Source: Microvirga calopogonii (GTDB lineage Bacteria > Pseudomonadota > Alphaproteobacteria > Rhizobiales > Beijerinckiaceae). Taken from it: 64,000 nucleotides of DNA. Below the pieces are notes generated by a model. It was not told the DNA's origin, did no database searches, and saw only the letters and a program-made list of their open reading frames with translations. The translations under genes were made by a program, and so were the position numbers. The stretch is from contig NZ_QDGA01000002.1 in assembly GCF_003347665.1 (NCBI RefSeq), positions 1 through 64,000 of the forward strand, written 5' to 3'. Shown here in pieces: positions 38,574-48,528 of this stretch (its first letter is position 1; the number at the start of each line of letters is the position of its first letter).

Positions 38574-38667
38574 CACGTCATGGCCGGCCTTGTGCCGGCC
38601 ATCTAGATACGGTGAGGCTCGGCGCTTCAACTGATCGAGATCACCGGCACAAGGCCGGTGATGACGT
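38574..38667. repeat. Palindromic intergenic repeat, family A copy 3
   Basis: CACGTCATGGCCGGC-cttgt-GCCGGCCAT hairpin followed after a variable 37 bp spacer by ATCACCGGC-acaag-GCCGGTGATGACGT. The stems match copy 2 exactly; the spacer differs. Confidence 0.9.
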
Positions 38668-38734
38668 CAGAGGGGATGACATCTGCACAGTTTCTCCTCA
38701 CCAGGCAGGAGACGGAGAGCGCCATGACCGGCGC

Positions 38735-39517
38735 TCACAGCCCGAGCGTCGTCTGCTCCGCCTCGAGGTCCTCGCCGATCTCGAGCGTTCCCCCGTCCAG
38801 CACCTCGGCATAGATGCCGCAATCGAAGTGCCCATAGGCCTGCATGAGGCTCTTCGGGATCTGCAGGTCGCGGATGCCGGTCTGCGGGTCCACGTTTGTC
38901 GCCGCGCAGCGCTCGATGCGCTTGGTCACCTTCAGGCGCGTGCCCGAGGACGTGGTCAGCACCTGGCCGACGAGATCGAATTCCGCCCACGGCTCCAGCC
39001 CGTCGATGTGAATGTTGCCGCGAAAGCGCAGCGGATCGACCGGGGCGCCGACCGCATTTTCGAGCTCGCGCACGCTCGCGAGATTGATCAGCGAGACATA
39101 ACCGCGCCGGGAATCCGTGAAGCGGAAGCCTTCAGGCGCACTCAGCACCTTCGGCGCGCCGCGCAGCTCCTTCGGCATGAAGCGGCGGAAGAAGGCCTCG
39201 ATGGCGAGCCGCCCTTCACGCGTCGAGAGATCGCCCCGCGCCACCTCGCGCCCGCCCTGCTCGATGAAGAGGGTCGTGATCGAGTCGAGATAGCGGGTTT
39301 TCAGCCGCGCCAGGCTCTCGTTGCGCATCAGCATCAGGAACTTGATCTTGGGCTGGTGCTGCGGATTGTCCGGGTCGAACCCGGCCGGGCCGTTCTCGAT
39401 GGCGAACAGCCGGTCGCCGGGAAAGTAATCGCCCTTCGTGAGGGTGACCTGGGTCAGCGGTTCGGGCGACAGGCCCTTGACCGGATAGCGCTGGAGGGAA
39501 GCGATGCGGATGCTCAT
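38735..39517 (-). CDS. MOSC domain-containing protein
   Basis: 260 aa. The MOSC N-terminal barrel begins with IRIASLQRYPVKGLSPEPL. The MOSC core follows, with RGYVSLINLASVRELE, FRGNIHIDGLEPWAEFD, the conserved cysteine in RCAATNVDPQTG and the closing FDCGIYAEVL. Such proteins bind molybdenum cofactor or sulfur carriers, like mARC and MoCo sulfurase C-termini. The start ATG at 39517 matches the family; the longer frame adds 27 unconserved residues. It is flanked on both sides by family A repeats. Confidence 0.9.
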   Translation of the reverse strand: MSIRIASLQRYPVKGLSPEPLTQVTLTKGDYFPGDRLFAIENGPAGFDPDNPQHQPKIKFLMLMRNESLARLKTRYLDSITTLFIEQGGREVARGDLSTREGRLAIEAFFRRFMPKELRGAPKVLSAPEGFRFTDSRRGYVSLINLASVRELENAVGAPVDPLRFRGNIHIDGLEPWAEFDLVGQVLTTSSGTRLKVTKRIERCAATNVDPQTGIRDLQIPKSLMQAYGHFDCGIYAEVLDGGTLEIGEDLEAEQTTLGL

Positions 39518-39603
39518 GGCGTAGCGATAATGGGCCCAGAGGTGCGGGGCAAGGGATGTCCGGTGCCATTCCCGGCCTGCAGCCGCAGCGACTGACACTC
39601 TCT

Positions 39604-39697
39604 CACGTCATGGCCGGCCTTGTGCCGGCCATCCCGATCAGAAGAGCTCGTCGCTTCATGGGATCGAGATCACCGGGACAAGCCCGGTGATGACGTG
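39604..39697. repeat. Palindromic intergenic repeat, family A copy 4
   Basis: CACGTCATGGCCGGC-cttgt-GCCGGCCAT on the left and ATCACCGGG-acaag-CCCGGTGATGACGTG on the right. The right stem has the same compensated C-to-G change as in copy 1. Confidence 0.9.
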
Positions 39698-39733
39698 AAG
39701 GGGGATGTTAACGGCGCAGGTCGGGGCCGACAA

Positions 39734-39760
39734 AAAGCCCCGCCGGAACGGCGGGGCTTT
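39734..39760 (-). terminator. Rho-independent terminator of the small charged-protein operon
   Basis: AAAGCCCCGCC (39734-39744) pairs with GGCGGGGCTTT (39750-39760). On the minus strand it ends in TTTTTGTC, 22 bp after the stop of the 93-aa gene. Confidence 0.88.
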
Positions 39761-39782
39761 CTCACAAGCGCTTACGCAACTC

Positions 39783-40064
39783 TTACGAAGCGTCGCCCGA
39801 GCGGGCCACCTTCGAGCGCTTGAGCTGGGGCGTGAAGCCAGCCTCGCGGCCGCGGGTGGCGTCGACTTCCACCCGGTGAGGATCCTGCTGATGCATGCCA
39901 TCATGCGAGGTCTGATGCTCGGGAATTTTGGTTTGCGGCCCGGCCTCCTGCTTCATGCGCAGGGCCTTTTCGGCATTGGCCTTCAACTCCTCACGCGCCT
40001 TCTCGGCCTGTTCGGCCTTGCGCTTCTTGGGGCTGAGGCGGGAGATCAGGTTCGACAGGACCAT
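39783..40064 (-). CDS. Hypothetical small charged protein
   Basis: 93 aa, start MVLSNLISRLSPKKRKAEQ. An amphipathic N-terminal helix is followed by a Lys/Glu/Ala-rich coiled-coil-like stretch (KAEQAEKAREELKANAEKAL) and a basic tail. No known domain. AAAGGAG upstream of ATG 40064 supports translation. It starts 6 bp after the stop of the upstream small gene, so both are one operon closed by a clear terminator. Function unknown. Confidence 0.72.
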   Translation of the reverse strand: MVLSNLISRLSPKKRKAEQAEKAREELKANAEKALRMKQEAGPQTKIPEHQTSHDGMHQQDPHRVEVDATRGREAGFTPQLKRSKVARSGDAS

Positions 40065-40070
40065 GGTGCA

Positions 40071-40397
40071 TCACTCCTTTGCGCGCGACAGGATGTCTTC
40101 GTCATCCTCCGGCCGCTCGGTTACAGTTTCATCGGGGTAGACGGGGACACGTCCGCTTCGCGGAATGGATCCCGTGCCCGTCGAATCCCCATCATCTTCT
40201 TCGAGAGGCTCCGCACGCCGGGCGGCGGCCTGATCCCGGGCTTCCTTCCGGGCCAATTCGGTGGTGTCGCCGAAGGTTTCTGGCGTGACCGACGGCCGCT
40301 CCTCGACCGGGCTTTCGGGAACTGCAAGGCCAAGCTCCGCATTGCGGGCAAGGTCTGCGCGGGCTTTCTCGGCTTCTGAGCGCGGATCGCGTGTCAT
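40071..40397 (-). CDS. Hypothetical acidic, probably disordered protein
   Basis: 108 aa, start MTRDPRSEAEKARADLA at 40397 with a GAGGAGG site just upstream. Composition is dominated by Glu, Asp, Arg, Ala and Pro with no hydrophobic core, and it ends EDDEDILSRAKE. It is the first gene of a two-gene operon with the 93-aa protein and is divergent from clpB, sharing a 174 bp region. No family recognised. A protein-quality-control link is suggested only by position. Confidence 0.68.
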   Translation of the reverse strand: MTRDPRSEAEKARADLARNAELGLAVPESPVEERPSVTPETFGDTTELARKEARDQAAARRAEPLEEDDGDSTGTGSIPRSGRVPVYPDETVTERPEDDEDILSRAKE

Positions 40398-40571
40398 GAA
40401 GGCCTCCTCAAACAGTTGCTGGGTCAATGCCAAGAGGACAGGCCGGTTCCCCTCTTGTTGTTCCCGATCAATGCACCCACCTAAGGTTCGCGGATGCTCC
40501 AGAAGGGGGTCCGACATCGCAGGATCGGCCCGTGCCTCCAGAAGGGCGGGCGGATCTGAGGAGGGATGAGA

Positions 40572-43193
40572 ATGAATTTCGAAAAGTATACCGAGCGTGC
40601 CCGGGGCTTCGTTCAGGCGGCGCAGAACCTTGCCGTGCGCGAAGGCCACCCACAGCTCGCTCCCGGTCATATCCTGAAGGTTCTGCTCGACGATCCGGAG
40701 GGCCTGTGCGCCGGTCTGATCGACCGTGCCGGCGGGCGCTCCCGTGACGCCCATGCGGCCGTCGAGCAATGGCTCGCCAAGCAACCGAAGGTGTCCGGCT
40801 CGGCCTCGCAGCCGCAGGCCACGCGCGAACTGATGCGCTTCTTCGACACCGCCGAAAAGGCCGCCGAGAAGGCGGGCGATTCCTTCGTCACCGTCGAGCG
40901 GATGCTGCTGGCGCTCGCCGTCGAGAAGGACACGGAAGCAGGCAAGATCCTGGCCCAGGCCGGCGTGACGGCCCAGGGGCTCAACACCGCCATCAACGCC
41001 CTGCGCAAGGGCCGCACCGCCGACAACGCGACGGCGGAGAACGCCTATGACGCGCTGAAGAAATACGCGCGCGATCTCACGGAAGCGGCGCGCGACGGCA
41101 AGCTCGATCCGGTGATCGGCCGCGACGAGGAAATCCGCCGCACGATCCAGGTCCTGTCGCGCCGTACCAAGAACAATCCTGTGCTCATCGGCGAGCCCGG
41201 CGTCGGCAAGACCGCCATCGTCGAAGGCTTGGCGCTGCGCATCGTCAACGGCGACGTTCCCGAATCCTTGAAGGACAAGCAGCTGCTCGCCCTCGACATG
41301 GGCGCGTTGATCGCCGGCGCGAAATATCGCGGCGAGTTCGAGGAACGCCTGAAGGCCGTGCTGCAGGAAGTCACGTCGGCCGAAGGCGGCATCATCCTGT
41401 TCATCGACGAGATGCACACGCTCGTCGGCGCGGGCAAAGCCGATGGCGCCATGGATGCGTCGAACCTCCTGAAGCCCGCGCTCGCGCGCGGCGAGCTGCA
41501 CTGCGTCGGCGCGACCACCCTCGACGAGTACCGCAAGCACGTGGAGAAGGACGCGGCGCTCGCCCGTCGTTTCCAGCCGGTCTTTGTGAGCGAGCCCACG
41601 GTGGAAGACACCGTGTCGATCCTGCGCGGCCTGAAGGAGAAGTACGAGCAGCATCACGGCGTGCGCATCACCGATAGTGCGCTTGTTGCGGCAGCCACGC
41701 TGTCGAACCGCTACATCACCGATCGCTTCCTGCCCGACAAGGCCATCGACCTCGTCGACGAGGCGTCCTCGCGCCTGCGCATGCAGGTGGATTCGAAACC
41801 GGAAGAGCTCGACAACATCGACCGCGAGATCGTGCGCCTGAAGATCGAGCAGGAGGCGCTCAAGAAGGAAACGGACAATGCGTCCAAGGACCGCCTCGAG
41901 CGCCTCTCGAAGGAGCTTGCGGACCTGGAAGAGCAGTCGGACGCGATCACCACACGCTGGAAGGCCGAGAAGGACAAGCTCGGCACGGCCGCCGACCTCA
42001 AGAAGAAGCTCGAAGAGGCGCGCAACCAGCTCGCTGCCGCGCAGCGGGGCGGCGATTGGGCGAAGGCGGGCGAGTTGTCCTACGGGGTCATTCCTGGACT
42101 CGAGAAGCAGCTGTCCGAAGTCGAGTCCCGCGCCGATGGCGGCGGCCTGATGGAAGAGGCGGTGACGCCCGACCACGTGGCGCAGGTCGTCTCACGCTGG
42201 ACCGGCGTTCCCGTCGACAAGATGCTGGAGGGCGAGCGCGAGAAGCTCCTGCACATGGAGCAGGATCTGGCAAAGCGCGTCGTCGGCCAGGCCGAGGCTG
42301 TCACGGCCGTGTCGACCGCCGTGCGCCGTGCGCGTGCAGGACTGCAGGATCCGAACCGGCCCATCGGCTCGTTCATGTTCCTCGGCCCCACGGGCGTCGG
42401 CAAGACCGAGCTGACGAAGGCGCTGGCGAGCTTCCTGTTCGACGACGAGACCGCGCTCGTGCGCATCGACATGTCGGAATACATGGAGAAGCACTCGGTC
42501 GCCCGGCTCATCGGCGCGCCTCCCGGCTATGTGGGCTACGAGGAGGGCGGCGCTCTCACCGAAGCCGTCCGCCGCAGGCCCTATCAGGTCGTGCTGTTCG
42601 ACGAGATCGAGAAGGCGCATCCGGACGTGTTCAACGTCCTGCTGCAGGTGCTCGACGACGGACGCCTCACGGACGGACAGGGCCGCACCGTGGACTTCCG
42701 CAACACGCTCATCATCATGACCTCGAACCTGGGCGCCGAATATCTGGTGAACCAGCCGGAAGGCCAGGACACGGATGCGGTGCGCGACGAAGTCATGAGC
42801 GTGGTGCGCTCGCATTTCCGGCCCGAATTCCTCAACCGCGTGGACGAGATCATCCTGTTCCACCGGCTGAAGCGTTCGGAGATGGGGGCGATCGTCGACA
42901 TCCAGATGCGCCGCCTGCAGAAGCTGCTGGAAGATCGCAAGATCACGCTGCAGCTCGACGAGGACGCGCGAAACTGGCTCGCCGACAAGGGCTACGATCC
43001 GGCCTATGGCGCGCGCCCGTTGAAGCGCGTGATCCAGAAGAATGTGCAGGATCCGCTGGCGGAGCTCATCCTCTCCGGCGAGATCCACGACGGCGAGACT
43101 GTGCCGGTGCATGCGGGCCCCATGGGCCTGATGATCGGCGACGTCACCGTCGGCGGCACGGAGCGTCCGCCGGAAGGCGCACGGCTGAACTGA
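40572..43193 (+). CDS. clpB: ATP-dependent chaperone ClpB
   Basis: 873 aa disaggregase working with DnaK to rescue aggregated proteins after heat stress. The N domain (about 1-150) precedes AAA1 with Walker A GEPGVGKT (207-214), a coiled-coil M domain (about 405-525), and AAA2 with GPTGVGKT (605-612). ATG 40572 is chosen over ATG 40566 because GAGGAGGG (40558-40565) directly abuts the latter. A bidirectional hairpin follows. Confidence 0.98.
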   Translation: MNFEKYTERARGFVQAAQNLAVREGHPQLAPGHILKVLLDDPEGLCAGLIDRAGGRSRDAHAAVEQWLAKQPKVSGSASQPQATRELMRFFDTAEKAAEKAGDSFVTVERMLLALAVEKDTEAGKILAQAGVTAQGLNTAINALRKGRTADNATAENAYDALKKYARDLTEAARDGKLDPVIGRDEEIRRTIQVLSRRTKNNPVLIGEPGVGKTAIVEGLALRIVNGDVPESLKDKQLLALDMGALIAGAKYRGEFEERLKAVLQEVTSAEGGIILFIDEMHTLVGAGKADGAMDASNLLKPALARGELHCVGATTLDEYRKHVEKDAALARRFQPVFVSEPTVEDTVSILRGLKEKYEQHHGVRITDSALVAAATLSNRYITDRFLPDKAIDLVDEASSRLRMQVDSKPEELDNIDREIVRLKIEQEALKKETDNASKDRLERLSKELADLEEQSDAITTRWKAEKDKLGTAADLKKKLEEARNQLAAAQRGGDWAKAGELSYGVIPGLEKQLSEVESRADGGGLMEEAVTPDHVAQVVSRWTGVPVDKMLEGEREKLLHMEQDLAKRVVGQAEAVTAVSTAVRRARAGLQDPNRPIGSFMFLGPTGVGKTELTKALASFLFDDETALVRIDMSEYMEKHSVARLIGAPPGYVGYEEGGALTEAVRRRPYQVVLFDEIEKAHPDVFNVLLQVLDDGRLTDGQGRTVDFRNTLIIMTSNLGAEYLVNQPEGQDTDAVRDEVMSVVRSHFRPEFLNRVDEIILFHRLKRSEMGAIVDIQMRRLQKLLEDRKITLQLDEDARNWLADKGYDPAYGARPLKRVIQKNVQDPLAELILSGEIHDGETVPVHAGPMGLMIGDVTVGGTERPPEGARLN

Positions 43194-43218
43194 GCCGCGT
43201 CCTCGATGCGATAAAACA

Positions 43219-43246
43219 ATGGCCGGGCGCGAAGCCCGGCCATTTT
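43219..43246. terminator. Bidirectional terminator between clpB and the tyrA-like gene
   Basis: AATGGCCGGGC and GCCCGGCCATT form a long stem around GCGAA. TTTTC follows on the plus strand and TTGTTTT on the minus strand, so it can serve both convergent genes. Confidence 0.82.
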
Positions 43247-43251
43247 CATGT

Positions 43252-44205
43252 CTATTGCGCCTTGTCTTCGCGCCTGCGGCCGAAATCCGGCTCGGGCGTT
43301 TCCTGGCCCGACGAGATGATGCCGCGGCGGATCGCGCGGGTTCGGGTGAAGAGGTCGAAAAGCTTGTCGCCCTCGCCCCAGCGGATGGCGCGGGCGAGCA
43401 GCGCGATGTCCTCGTTGAGGCGCCCCAGCATCTCCAGCACGGCTTCCCGGTTGTGCAGGAAGACATCGCGCCACATGGTCGGGTCGGAGGCCGCGATGCG
43501 CGTGAAGTCGCGGAAGCCGCCGGCGGAGAACTTGATCACTTCGCCTTGCGTGACCGTCTCCAGATCCGCCGCCGTGCCGACGATGTTGTAGGCGATCAGG
43601 TGCGGCACGTGGCTGGTGATGGCGAGCACCAGATCATGGTGCTGCGCGCTCATCACTTCCACGTTGGAGCCCATCGCTTCCCAGAAGGCGCGCACGCGCG
43701 CGACGGCCGCTTCGTCCGTGCCGTCCGGCGGCGTGAGAATGCACCAGCGATTGTGAAAGAGCGTCGCAAATCCCGCATCCGGGCCCGAATGCTCCGTGCC
43801 GGCCACCGGATGAGCCGGAACGAACGACACGCCTGCGGGCAGATGCGGCAGCACCTGCGCGATGACGGAGGCCTTCACCGAGCCCACATCCGACACGATG
43901 CAGCTGGGCTTGAGCCCCGGCCGCATGGCTTCGGCGACCTTTCCGCAGACGCCCACCGGCACGCACAGGATCACGAGATCCGCGTCCCGAACGCCTGCCG
44001 CCGCGTCGCTGGTCGCCTCGTCGGCGATCCCGAGTTCACGCACCCGCTCGACCACCGCCTCGCTCGCATCGACGGCCACGATGGTGCGCGCGAGATTGAG
44101 ATGCCGCGCCGCGCGGGCGATGGACGAACCGATCAGCCCGAGGCCGACGAGGGCCACGCGCTCGAAGAGCGGCGTGTCGCGAGGAGGACCGAGACGCTCA
44201 GGCAT
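43252..44205 (-). CDS. tyrA: Prephenate/arogenate dehydrogenase family protein
   Basis: 317 aa. It oxidatively decarboxylates prephenate or arogenate toward tyrosine. The NAD(P)-binding motif GLGLIG is at residues 21-26; [19 protein letters not shown] and [11 protein letters not shown] are family signatures. It is the last gene of the chorismate mutase, aminotransferase, dehydrogenase operon and overlaps the hisC-like gene by 8 bp. Prephenate versus arogenate preference cannot be told. Confidence 0.93.
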   Translation of the reverse strand: MPERLGPPRDTPLFERVALVGLGLIGSSIARAARHLNLARTIVAVDASEAVVERVRELGIADEATSDAAAGVRDADLVILCVPVGVCGKVAEAMRPGLKPSCIVSDVGSVKASVIAQVLPHLPAGVSFVPAHPVAGTEHSGPDAGFATLFHNRWCILTPPDGTDEAAVARVRAFWEAMGSNVEVMSAQHHDLVLAITSHVPHLIAYNIVGTAADLETVTQGEVIKFSAGGFRDFTRIAASDPTMWRDVFLHNREAVLEMLGRLNEDIALLARAIRWGEGDKLFDLFTRTRAIRRGIISSGQETPEPDFGRRREDKAQ

Positions 44206-45298
44206 GGTGCCCCCCGAGAAAATCGCGCAACGCCGCCACCACGAGGCCGTTCGCCTCTTCGTCGCCCACGGTCAGACGCAGGGCGTCGGGAAGGCCGTAG
44301 GCATCGATCCGGCGCAGGATGAGCCCGCGGCCGGACAGGAAGGCATCGGCGTCCTGCGCGGTCCGGCCGGCCTCTTTCGGGAAGTGGACCATCAGGAAAT
44401 TGCCGACGCTCGGCGTGACCTTCAGGCCCAGGGCCTCGATCTCGCGGGTGAGCCAGGCGAGCCAGCGCTCGTTGTGCTCGATGGCCTTCGCCAGATGGGC
44501 CTCGTCCTGGATCGCCGCGATACCGGCCGCCATGGCCGGGCCGCTGACGTTGAACGGCCCGCGGATGCGGTTGACCGCGTCGGCGATGTGGGCGGGCGCC
44601 ACCATCCAGCCGAGGCGCAGGTTGGCGAGGCCGTAGATCTTCGAGAAGGTGCGGGTCATCACCACGTTCTCGGAGGTGGCGACGAGCTCGAGGCCCGACT
44701 CGTAATCGTTGCGGCGGACGTATTCCGCATAGGCCGCGTCGAGCACCAGCACCACATGGGGCGGCAGCCCCGCATGCAGCCGCTTCACCTCGTCGAAGGG
44801 GATGTAGGTGCCGGTCGGGTTGTTGGGATTGGCCAGGAAGACGATCTTGGTCTTTTCCGTCACGCGGCTCAGGATCGCGTCCACATCGGTGCGCAGGTCC
44901 TTTTCCGGCGCCACCACGGGCGTGCCGCCGGCGGCCAGGATCGCGATGCGGTAGACCAGGAAGCCGTGCTCGGTGAAGATCCCCTCGTCGCCCGGGCCCA
45001 CATAGGCATGGGTGATCAGCGCGAGCAGCTCGTCCGAGCCCGCCCCGCAGATGATGCGGCTTGGATCGAGGCCGTATTTCGCGCCAATCGCCTCGCGCAG
45101 CTTCGTCGCCGCGCCGTCAGGATAAAGCTCGAGATGGTCGAAGGCGCGGAACGCTTCCATGGCCTTCGGGGAGGGGCCGAGCGGCGTCTCGTTCGAGGAG
45201 AGCTTATGGACCTTGGCAACCCCTGCGGCCTTGCTCTTGCCGGGCACGTAGGCGTCGATCTGCATCACGCCGGGACGGGGTTGGGGACGGGTGGACAT
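44198..45298 (-). CDS. hisC: Histidinol-phosphate aminotransferase family (HisC)
   Basis: 366 aa class I/II PLP enzyme. The PLP lysine is Lys220 in [14 protein letters not shown], and LANPNNPTG and [11 protein letters not shown] are typical of HisC. In this position, between chorismate mutase and tyrA, HisC paralogues often act as aromatic amino acid aminotransferases, so the real substrate may be prephenate or arylpyruvate instead of imidazole acetol phosphate. ATG 45298 is chosen over an in-frame GTG at 45304. Confidence 0.9.
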   Translation of the reverse strand: MSTRPQPRPGVMQIDAYVPGKSKAAGVAKVHKLSSNETPLGPSPKAMEAFRAFDHLELYPDGAATKLREAIGAKYGLDPSRIICGAGSDELLALITHAYVGPGDEGIFTEHGFLVYRIAILAAGGTPVVAPEKDLRTDVDAILSRVTEKTKIVFLANPNNPTGTYIPFDEVKRLHAGLPPHVVLVLDAAYAEYVRRNDYESGLELVATSENVVMTRTFSKIYGLANLRLGWMVAPAHIADAVNRIRGPFNVSGPAMAAGIAAIQDEAHLAKAIEHNERWLAWLTREIEALGLKVTPSVGNFLMVHFPKEAGRTAQDADAFLSGRGLILRRIDAYGLPDALRLTVGDEEANGLVVAALRDFLGGHHA

Positions 45299-45350
45299 CT
45301 TCACTTCCTAGCAATCGAATGATGGGAGACGCTCTAGCGCAGGTCGGATT

Positions 45351-46190
45351 TCATTTCACGTGGAAACGTTCGGCATGGCTGCCGATCTCGGCGAGCTGCG
45401 CGAGGCTGGCGCCGGCCTTTGTGAGGGACTGACGCAGCTGCGCGGGCTCGACGGTGCCGGGCACGGCGATGAGCTCGGACAGGCCGTTGGTGTCGGCCGC
45501 GCTCGCCACCACTTCCCCGCCGAGCTGCGTCAGGGCCTCATTGGCGCCCTTGTGCCAGCGCTCGAACTGGGCGGCATAAAGCACCACGTCGCGCACGGCG
45601 GCATCGGTCAGGGGCTTGGAGATGACGAAGACCGGCGTTCCGGCCGGATGATCGGGCCGCTCGATGAAGGGCAGGCGCGCGATGATCTTCGGGCGGCGCT
45701 TGTCGGCGAGCGTGCGCCACCAGGCGCCGCTGGTCGCGCCCTGGTCGAGCCGGAAGATGCCGAGATCGCCCCGGGAGGCCGCCACCGCCTCGATCACGGC
45801 CGCCGCGCTCGGATGGGTGATGTAGGGCACCGTGAAGCCGAAATGGAACCGGGCCGAGTCGCGCATCGGCGCATCCCCGCCCGACACGTCCGCATGGACC
45901 GAGTAGTTGGACTGGACATAGGTGAAGGTGCCGATGATCACCCGCCAGATGCTCTCCACCGTGTCGAGGGGCAGCAATCCCTCATGGCGCTCGGCCAGCG
46001 CCTTCATCATCGAGGCCTCGCGGCCTGGCCGGAAAGCGGAGCTAATGCCCGTCTGGGAGGCCTTCTTGGAGGCGATCAGCCGGTCGATGATGGTGCCGCG
46101 CTCCATGAGCAGCCGGTGCATCGCCTCGTCGATCCGATCGATCTCCTGGCGCAGCTCGGCAAGGGACGGGACGGGCTTCTCGGCAGACAT
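45351..46190 (-). CDS. Chorismate mutase with degenerate prephenate-dehydratase-like C-terminal region
   Basis: 279 aa. The AroQ-type chorismate mutase helix bundle covers about residues 8-95 (LAELRQEIDRIDEAMHRLL, later SIWRVIIGTFTYVQ) and converts chorismate to prephenate. The remaining 180 residues have a periplasmic-binding-like pattern and an ACT-like end, resembling the dehydratase half of PheA but with TPVFVIS where the catalytic TRF should be. First gene of the aromatic operon. An earlier start at 46247 is possible; AAGGA before ATG 46190 favours the shorter form. Confidence 0.85.
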   Translation of the reverse strand: MSAEKPVPSLAELRQEIDRIDEAMHRLLMERGTIIDRLIASKKASQTGISSAFRPGREASMMKALAERHEGLLPLDTVESIWRVIIGTFTYVQSNYSVHADVSGGDAPMRDSARFHFGFTVPYITHPSAAAVIEAVAASRGDLGIFRLDQGATSGAWWRTLADKRRPKIIARLPFIERPDHPAGTPVFVISKPLTDAAVRDVVLYAAQFERWHKGANEALTQLGGEVVASAADTNGLSELIAVPGTVEPAQLRQSLTKAGASLAQLAEIGSHAERFHVK

Positions 46191-46393
46191 ATCGCAGGAT
46201 CCTTCGGTCGGGCGCCTTTCTTTGACGGTTTTGGGGGCCGTTGTCATCACTGATCACACGGCAGATTTGCAGGGCAAGTCTGCCCTAGCGGAAGCAAAAG
46301 TCCGTTCGGACGCTGCGCTCATCGAGGGTTGAAGCCTCAGACTTGGCTCCAATTCCACTTATCCATTCTTGAGCCGTGAGGTCCCGAGCCACG

Positions 46394-46422
46394 TTGCTGT
46401 CAAGTTTTGCTAATGTTATACT
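46394..46422 (+). promoter_or_regulatory. Sigma70-like promoter of the RTX gene
   Basis: TTGCTG (46394-46399) and TATACT (46417-46422) are separated by exactly 17 bp, 24 bp upstream of the TTG start codon, in an AT-rich patch. It is the best promoter match I see in the window. Confidence 0.6.
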
Positions 46423-46446
46423 ATACGACAATCGGAGTGCCTGAAA

Positions 46447-48528
46447 TTGACGGATTATAGTTTCACGTCGGATCTTGAGGCCACAGACGATCGCATCCGT
46501 CTTCTCGACGGCGACGATTACGTCACGGTGGCCGCCGGAGTGACGCTCAAGGCTTCGGGCATCATCGATAATAATCCGCGTTGGGGGGCGGAAGGGTTTT
46601 ACTCCTCTGGTTTCTCGGACAGGCTCGACATCCTCGGCTCGGTCGTCAGCGCCAATGGACACGCCCTCTATCTGCGAGGGATGAACGATATTTCCATAGG
46701 CGCCGCAGGGTCGGTCAGCGCCTTCTACTATGGAATTGTGATCTATGGCTCTGCCGAGGAGGCGGGTCGGACGACGCTCAACAACCAAGGTACAATCAGC
46801 GGCAATGATGGAGCGATCTCCAGCCTTGAAGGTGCCGTTACGATCAATAATTCCGGCACGATCAGAGCGGGTTCTCAAGGTTCAGCAATCGAACTTGGAG
46901 GCGCCGACGACAGATTGATCAATACAGGCCTGATTGAAGGCTACATCTTCCTTGGAAATGGGGACGATTTTTACGATGGGCGCGGGGGACGCGTCACAAA
47001 GTCCATTATTCTTGGACAGGGAAACAATACGGCCTATGGCGGCGACGGAAGGGAAACCTTTGTTATCGACGAAGGAACGAATGTGATCGATGGCGGAGGC
47101 GGGATCAATACGATCGAGATCATGGGCGGGAGTACGGTCGATCTCCGCATCGAGGATCCGCAGCAGACAGGACACGGACTTTATACGCTCCGCAATATCC
47201 AGAACATCACTAGCAGTTACGGGATCGATCATTTAACCGGCAATGATCTCGAAAATGGCTTTGCGGGCGGAGGCGCAGATGATGTTCTCGATGGCGGGGG
47301 CGCAGATGACTTCCTTAGCGGACAAGGCGGCAACGACATCCTGATTGGCGGGACTGGAAACGACACTCTCGACGGCGGCATCGAACCCAACGACGGCTCT
47401 CCTGGCAGCGACACGGCGCGTTACAGCGGAGATGCAGCCGTGACCGTCAGCCTGAAGCTGCAGAACCAGAGGCAGGATACCGGGGGATATGGCCTGGATT
47501 TCCTTGTTGGGATCGAAAATCTGGAGGGTGGCAGAGGCAACGATACGCTCATCGGCGATGACAATCGCAACAAGCTGATCGGCAACGATGGCGACGACAC
47601 GCTCAACGGCGGCAAAGGCCCCGATACGCTCGACGGTGGCGCGGGGACGAACACGGCAGTTTTTGCGGGCAACAGAGCCGATTACGGCTATGTCACGACA
47701 GACGGCGTTACGACTGTCACAAGTCAACTCGAAGGCATCGATGAACTGCGCAACATCCGCTTTCTCGAATTCGCCGACGGCAGGATCGCTCTCTACAACA
47801 CCAGGCCCGACAACATCGCGTTCTCGAAAACCGCCTTCGCCGAAAACCTCCTCGTCAACACTCCCCTCGCCACGCTGTCGGCGCATGATGCCGAAGGCGA
47901 TGCGATCACCTACACGCTGAGCGACCCCACCGGCACCTTCAGTCTCGACGGCACGGCCCTCGTGCTGCTCAAGCCGCTCGATTATGAGACCAACACCAGC
48001 TACAGCGTCACGGTAACGGCCAAGGACCAATATGGGCTTGAGACCACCCAGGAGATCACCCTCAGCGTCAGCGATATCGCTGATACGCCAGGAAATCCGG
48101 GCGATCCCGGCACACCCGTGGATTCACCGCTCACGCTGAACGGCACCGCAGGCGACGACACACTCGCCGGAAAGGGCGCTAACGACATCCTCTACGGCTT
48201 CGGAGGCAAGGACCAGCTCTACGGCAATGGCGGCAACGACCGGCTCTCCGGCGGGCTGGGCAACGACACGCTCACCGGCGGAGCCGGGCAGGACGTGTTC
48301 GTGTTCGACGCCAAGTTGGCCAAGACCAACACGCTGAACAAGCAGCAGAACCTGGACCGGATCCTCGACTTCGTCGTGGCCGACGACACGATCCACCTGG
48401 CCAAAAGCGTGTTTTCCAAGATCAGCAAGAAGGGCGTGCTCAAGAAGGGCGAGTTCTTCGTCGGCAGCGCGGCGCATGACCGGGACGATCGGGTGATCTA
48501 CAACAAGAAGACCGGCGCCCTGTTCTAG
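46447..48528 (+). CDS. RTX calcium-binding protein, ended early by an in-frame TAG
   Basis: 693 aa. A beta-helix-like N-terminal part (about 1-240: NNQGTISGNDGAI, NNSGTIRAGSQGSAIEL) is followed by RTX nonapeptide blocks (about 255-310, 355-400 and 560-605, e.g. GGNDRLSGGLGNDTL), a cadherin-like segment (about 455-545) and the beginning of the C-terminal secretion region. Such proteins are exported by type I secretion, whose signal is the last 50 or so residues. Here TAG (48526-48528) replaces the usual tyrosine codon in TGALFYDADGNG. The start is TTG 46447 with GGAG 10 bp upstream. No HlyB/HlyD genes are nearby. Confidence 0.85.
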   Translation: MTDYSFTSDLEATDDRIRLLDGDDYVTVAAGVTLKASGIIDNNPRWGAEGFYSSGFSDRLDILGSVVSANGHALYLRGMNDISIGAAGSVSAFYYGIVIYGSAEEAGRTTLNNQGTISGNDGAISSLEGAVTINNSGTIRAGSQGSAIELGGADDRLINTGLIEGYIFLGNGDDFYDGRGGRVTKSIILGQGNNTAYGGDGRETFVIDEGTNVIDGGGGINTIEIMGGSTVDLRIEDPQQTGHGLYTLRNIQNITSSYGIDHLTGNDLENGFAGGGADDVLDGGGADDFLSGQGGNDILIGGTGNDTLDGGIEPNDGSPGSDTARYSGDAAVTVSLKLQNQRQDTGGYGLDFLVGIENLEGGRGNDTLIGDDNRNKLIGNDGDDTLNGGKGPDTLDGGAGTNTAVFAGNRADYGYVTTDGVTTVTSQLEGIDELRNIRFLEFADGRIALYNTRPDNIAFSKTAFAENLLVNTPLATLSAHDAEGDAITYTLSDPTGTFSLDGTALVLLKPLDYETNTSYSVTVTAKDQYGLETTQEITLSVSDIADTPGNPGDPGTPVDSPLTLNGTAGDDTLAGKGANDILYGFGGKDQLYGNGGNDRLSGGLGNDTLTGGAGQDVFVFDAKLAKTNTLNKQQNLDRILDFVVADDTIHLAKSVFSKISKKGVLKKGEFFVGSAAHDRDDRVIYNKKTGALF

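Noticed and set aside
44198..45298. Assignment as the histidine-pathway enzyme only
   Set aside because: The aromatic operon context makes an aromatic aminotransferase role at least as likely, so the symbol is kept by family but the role is left open.
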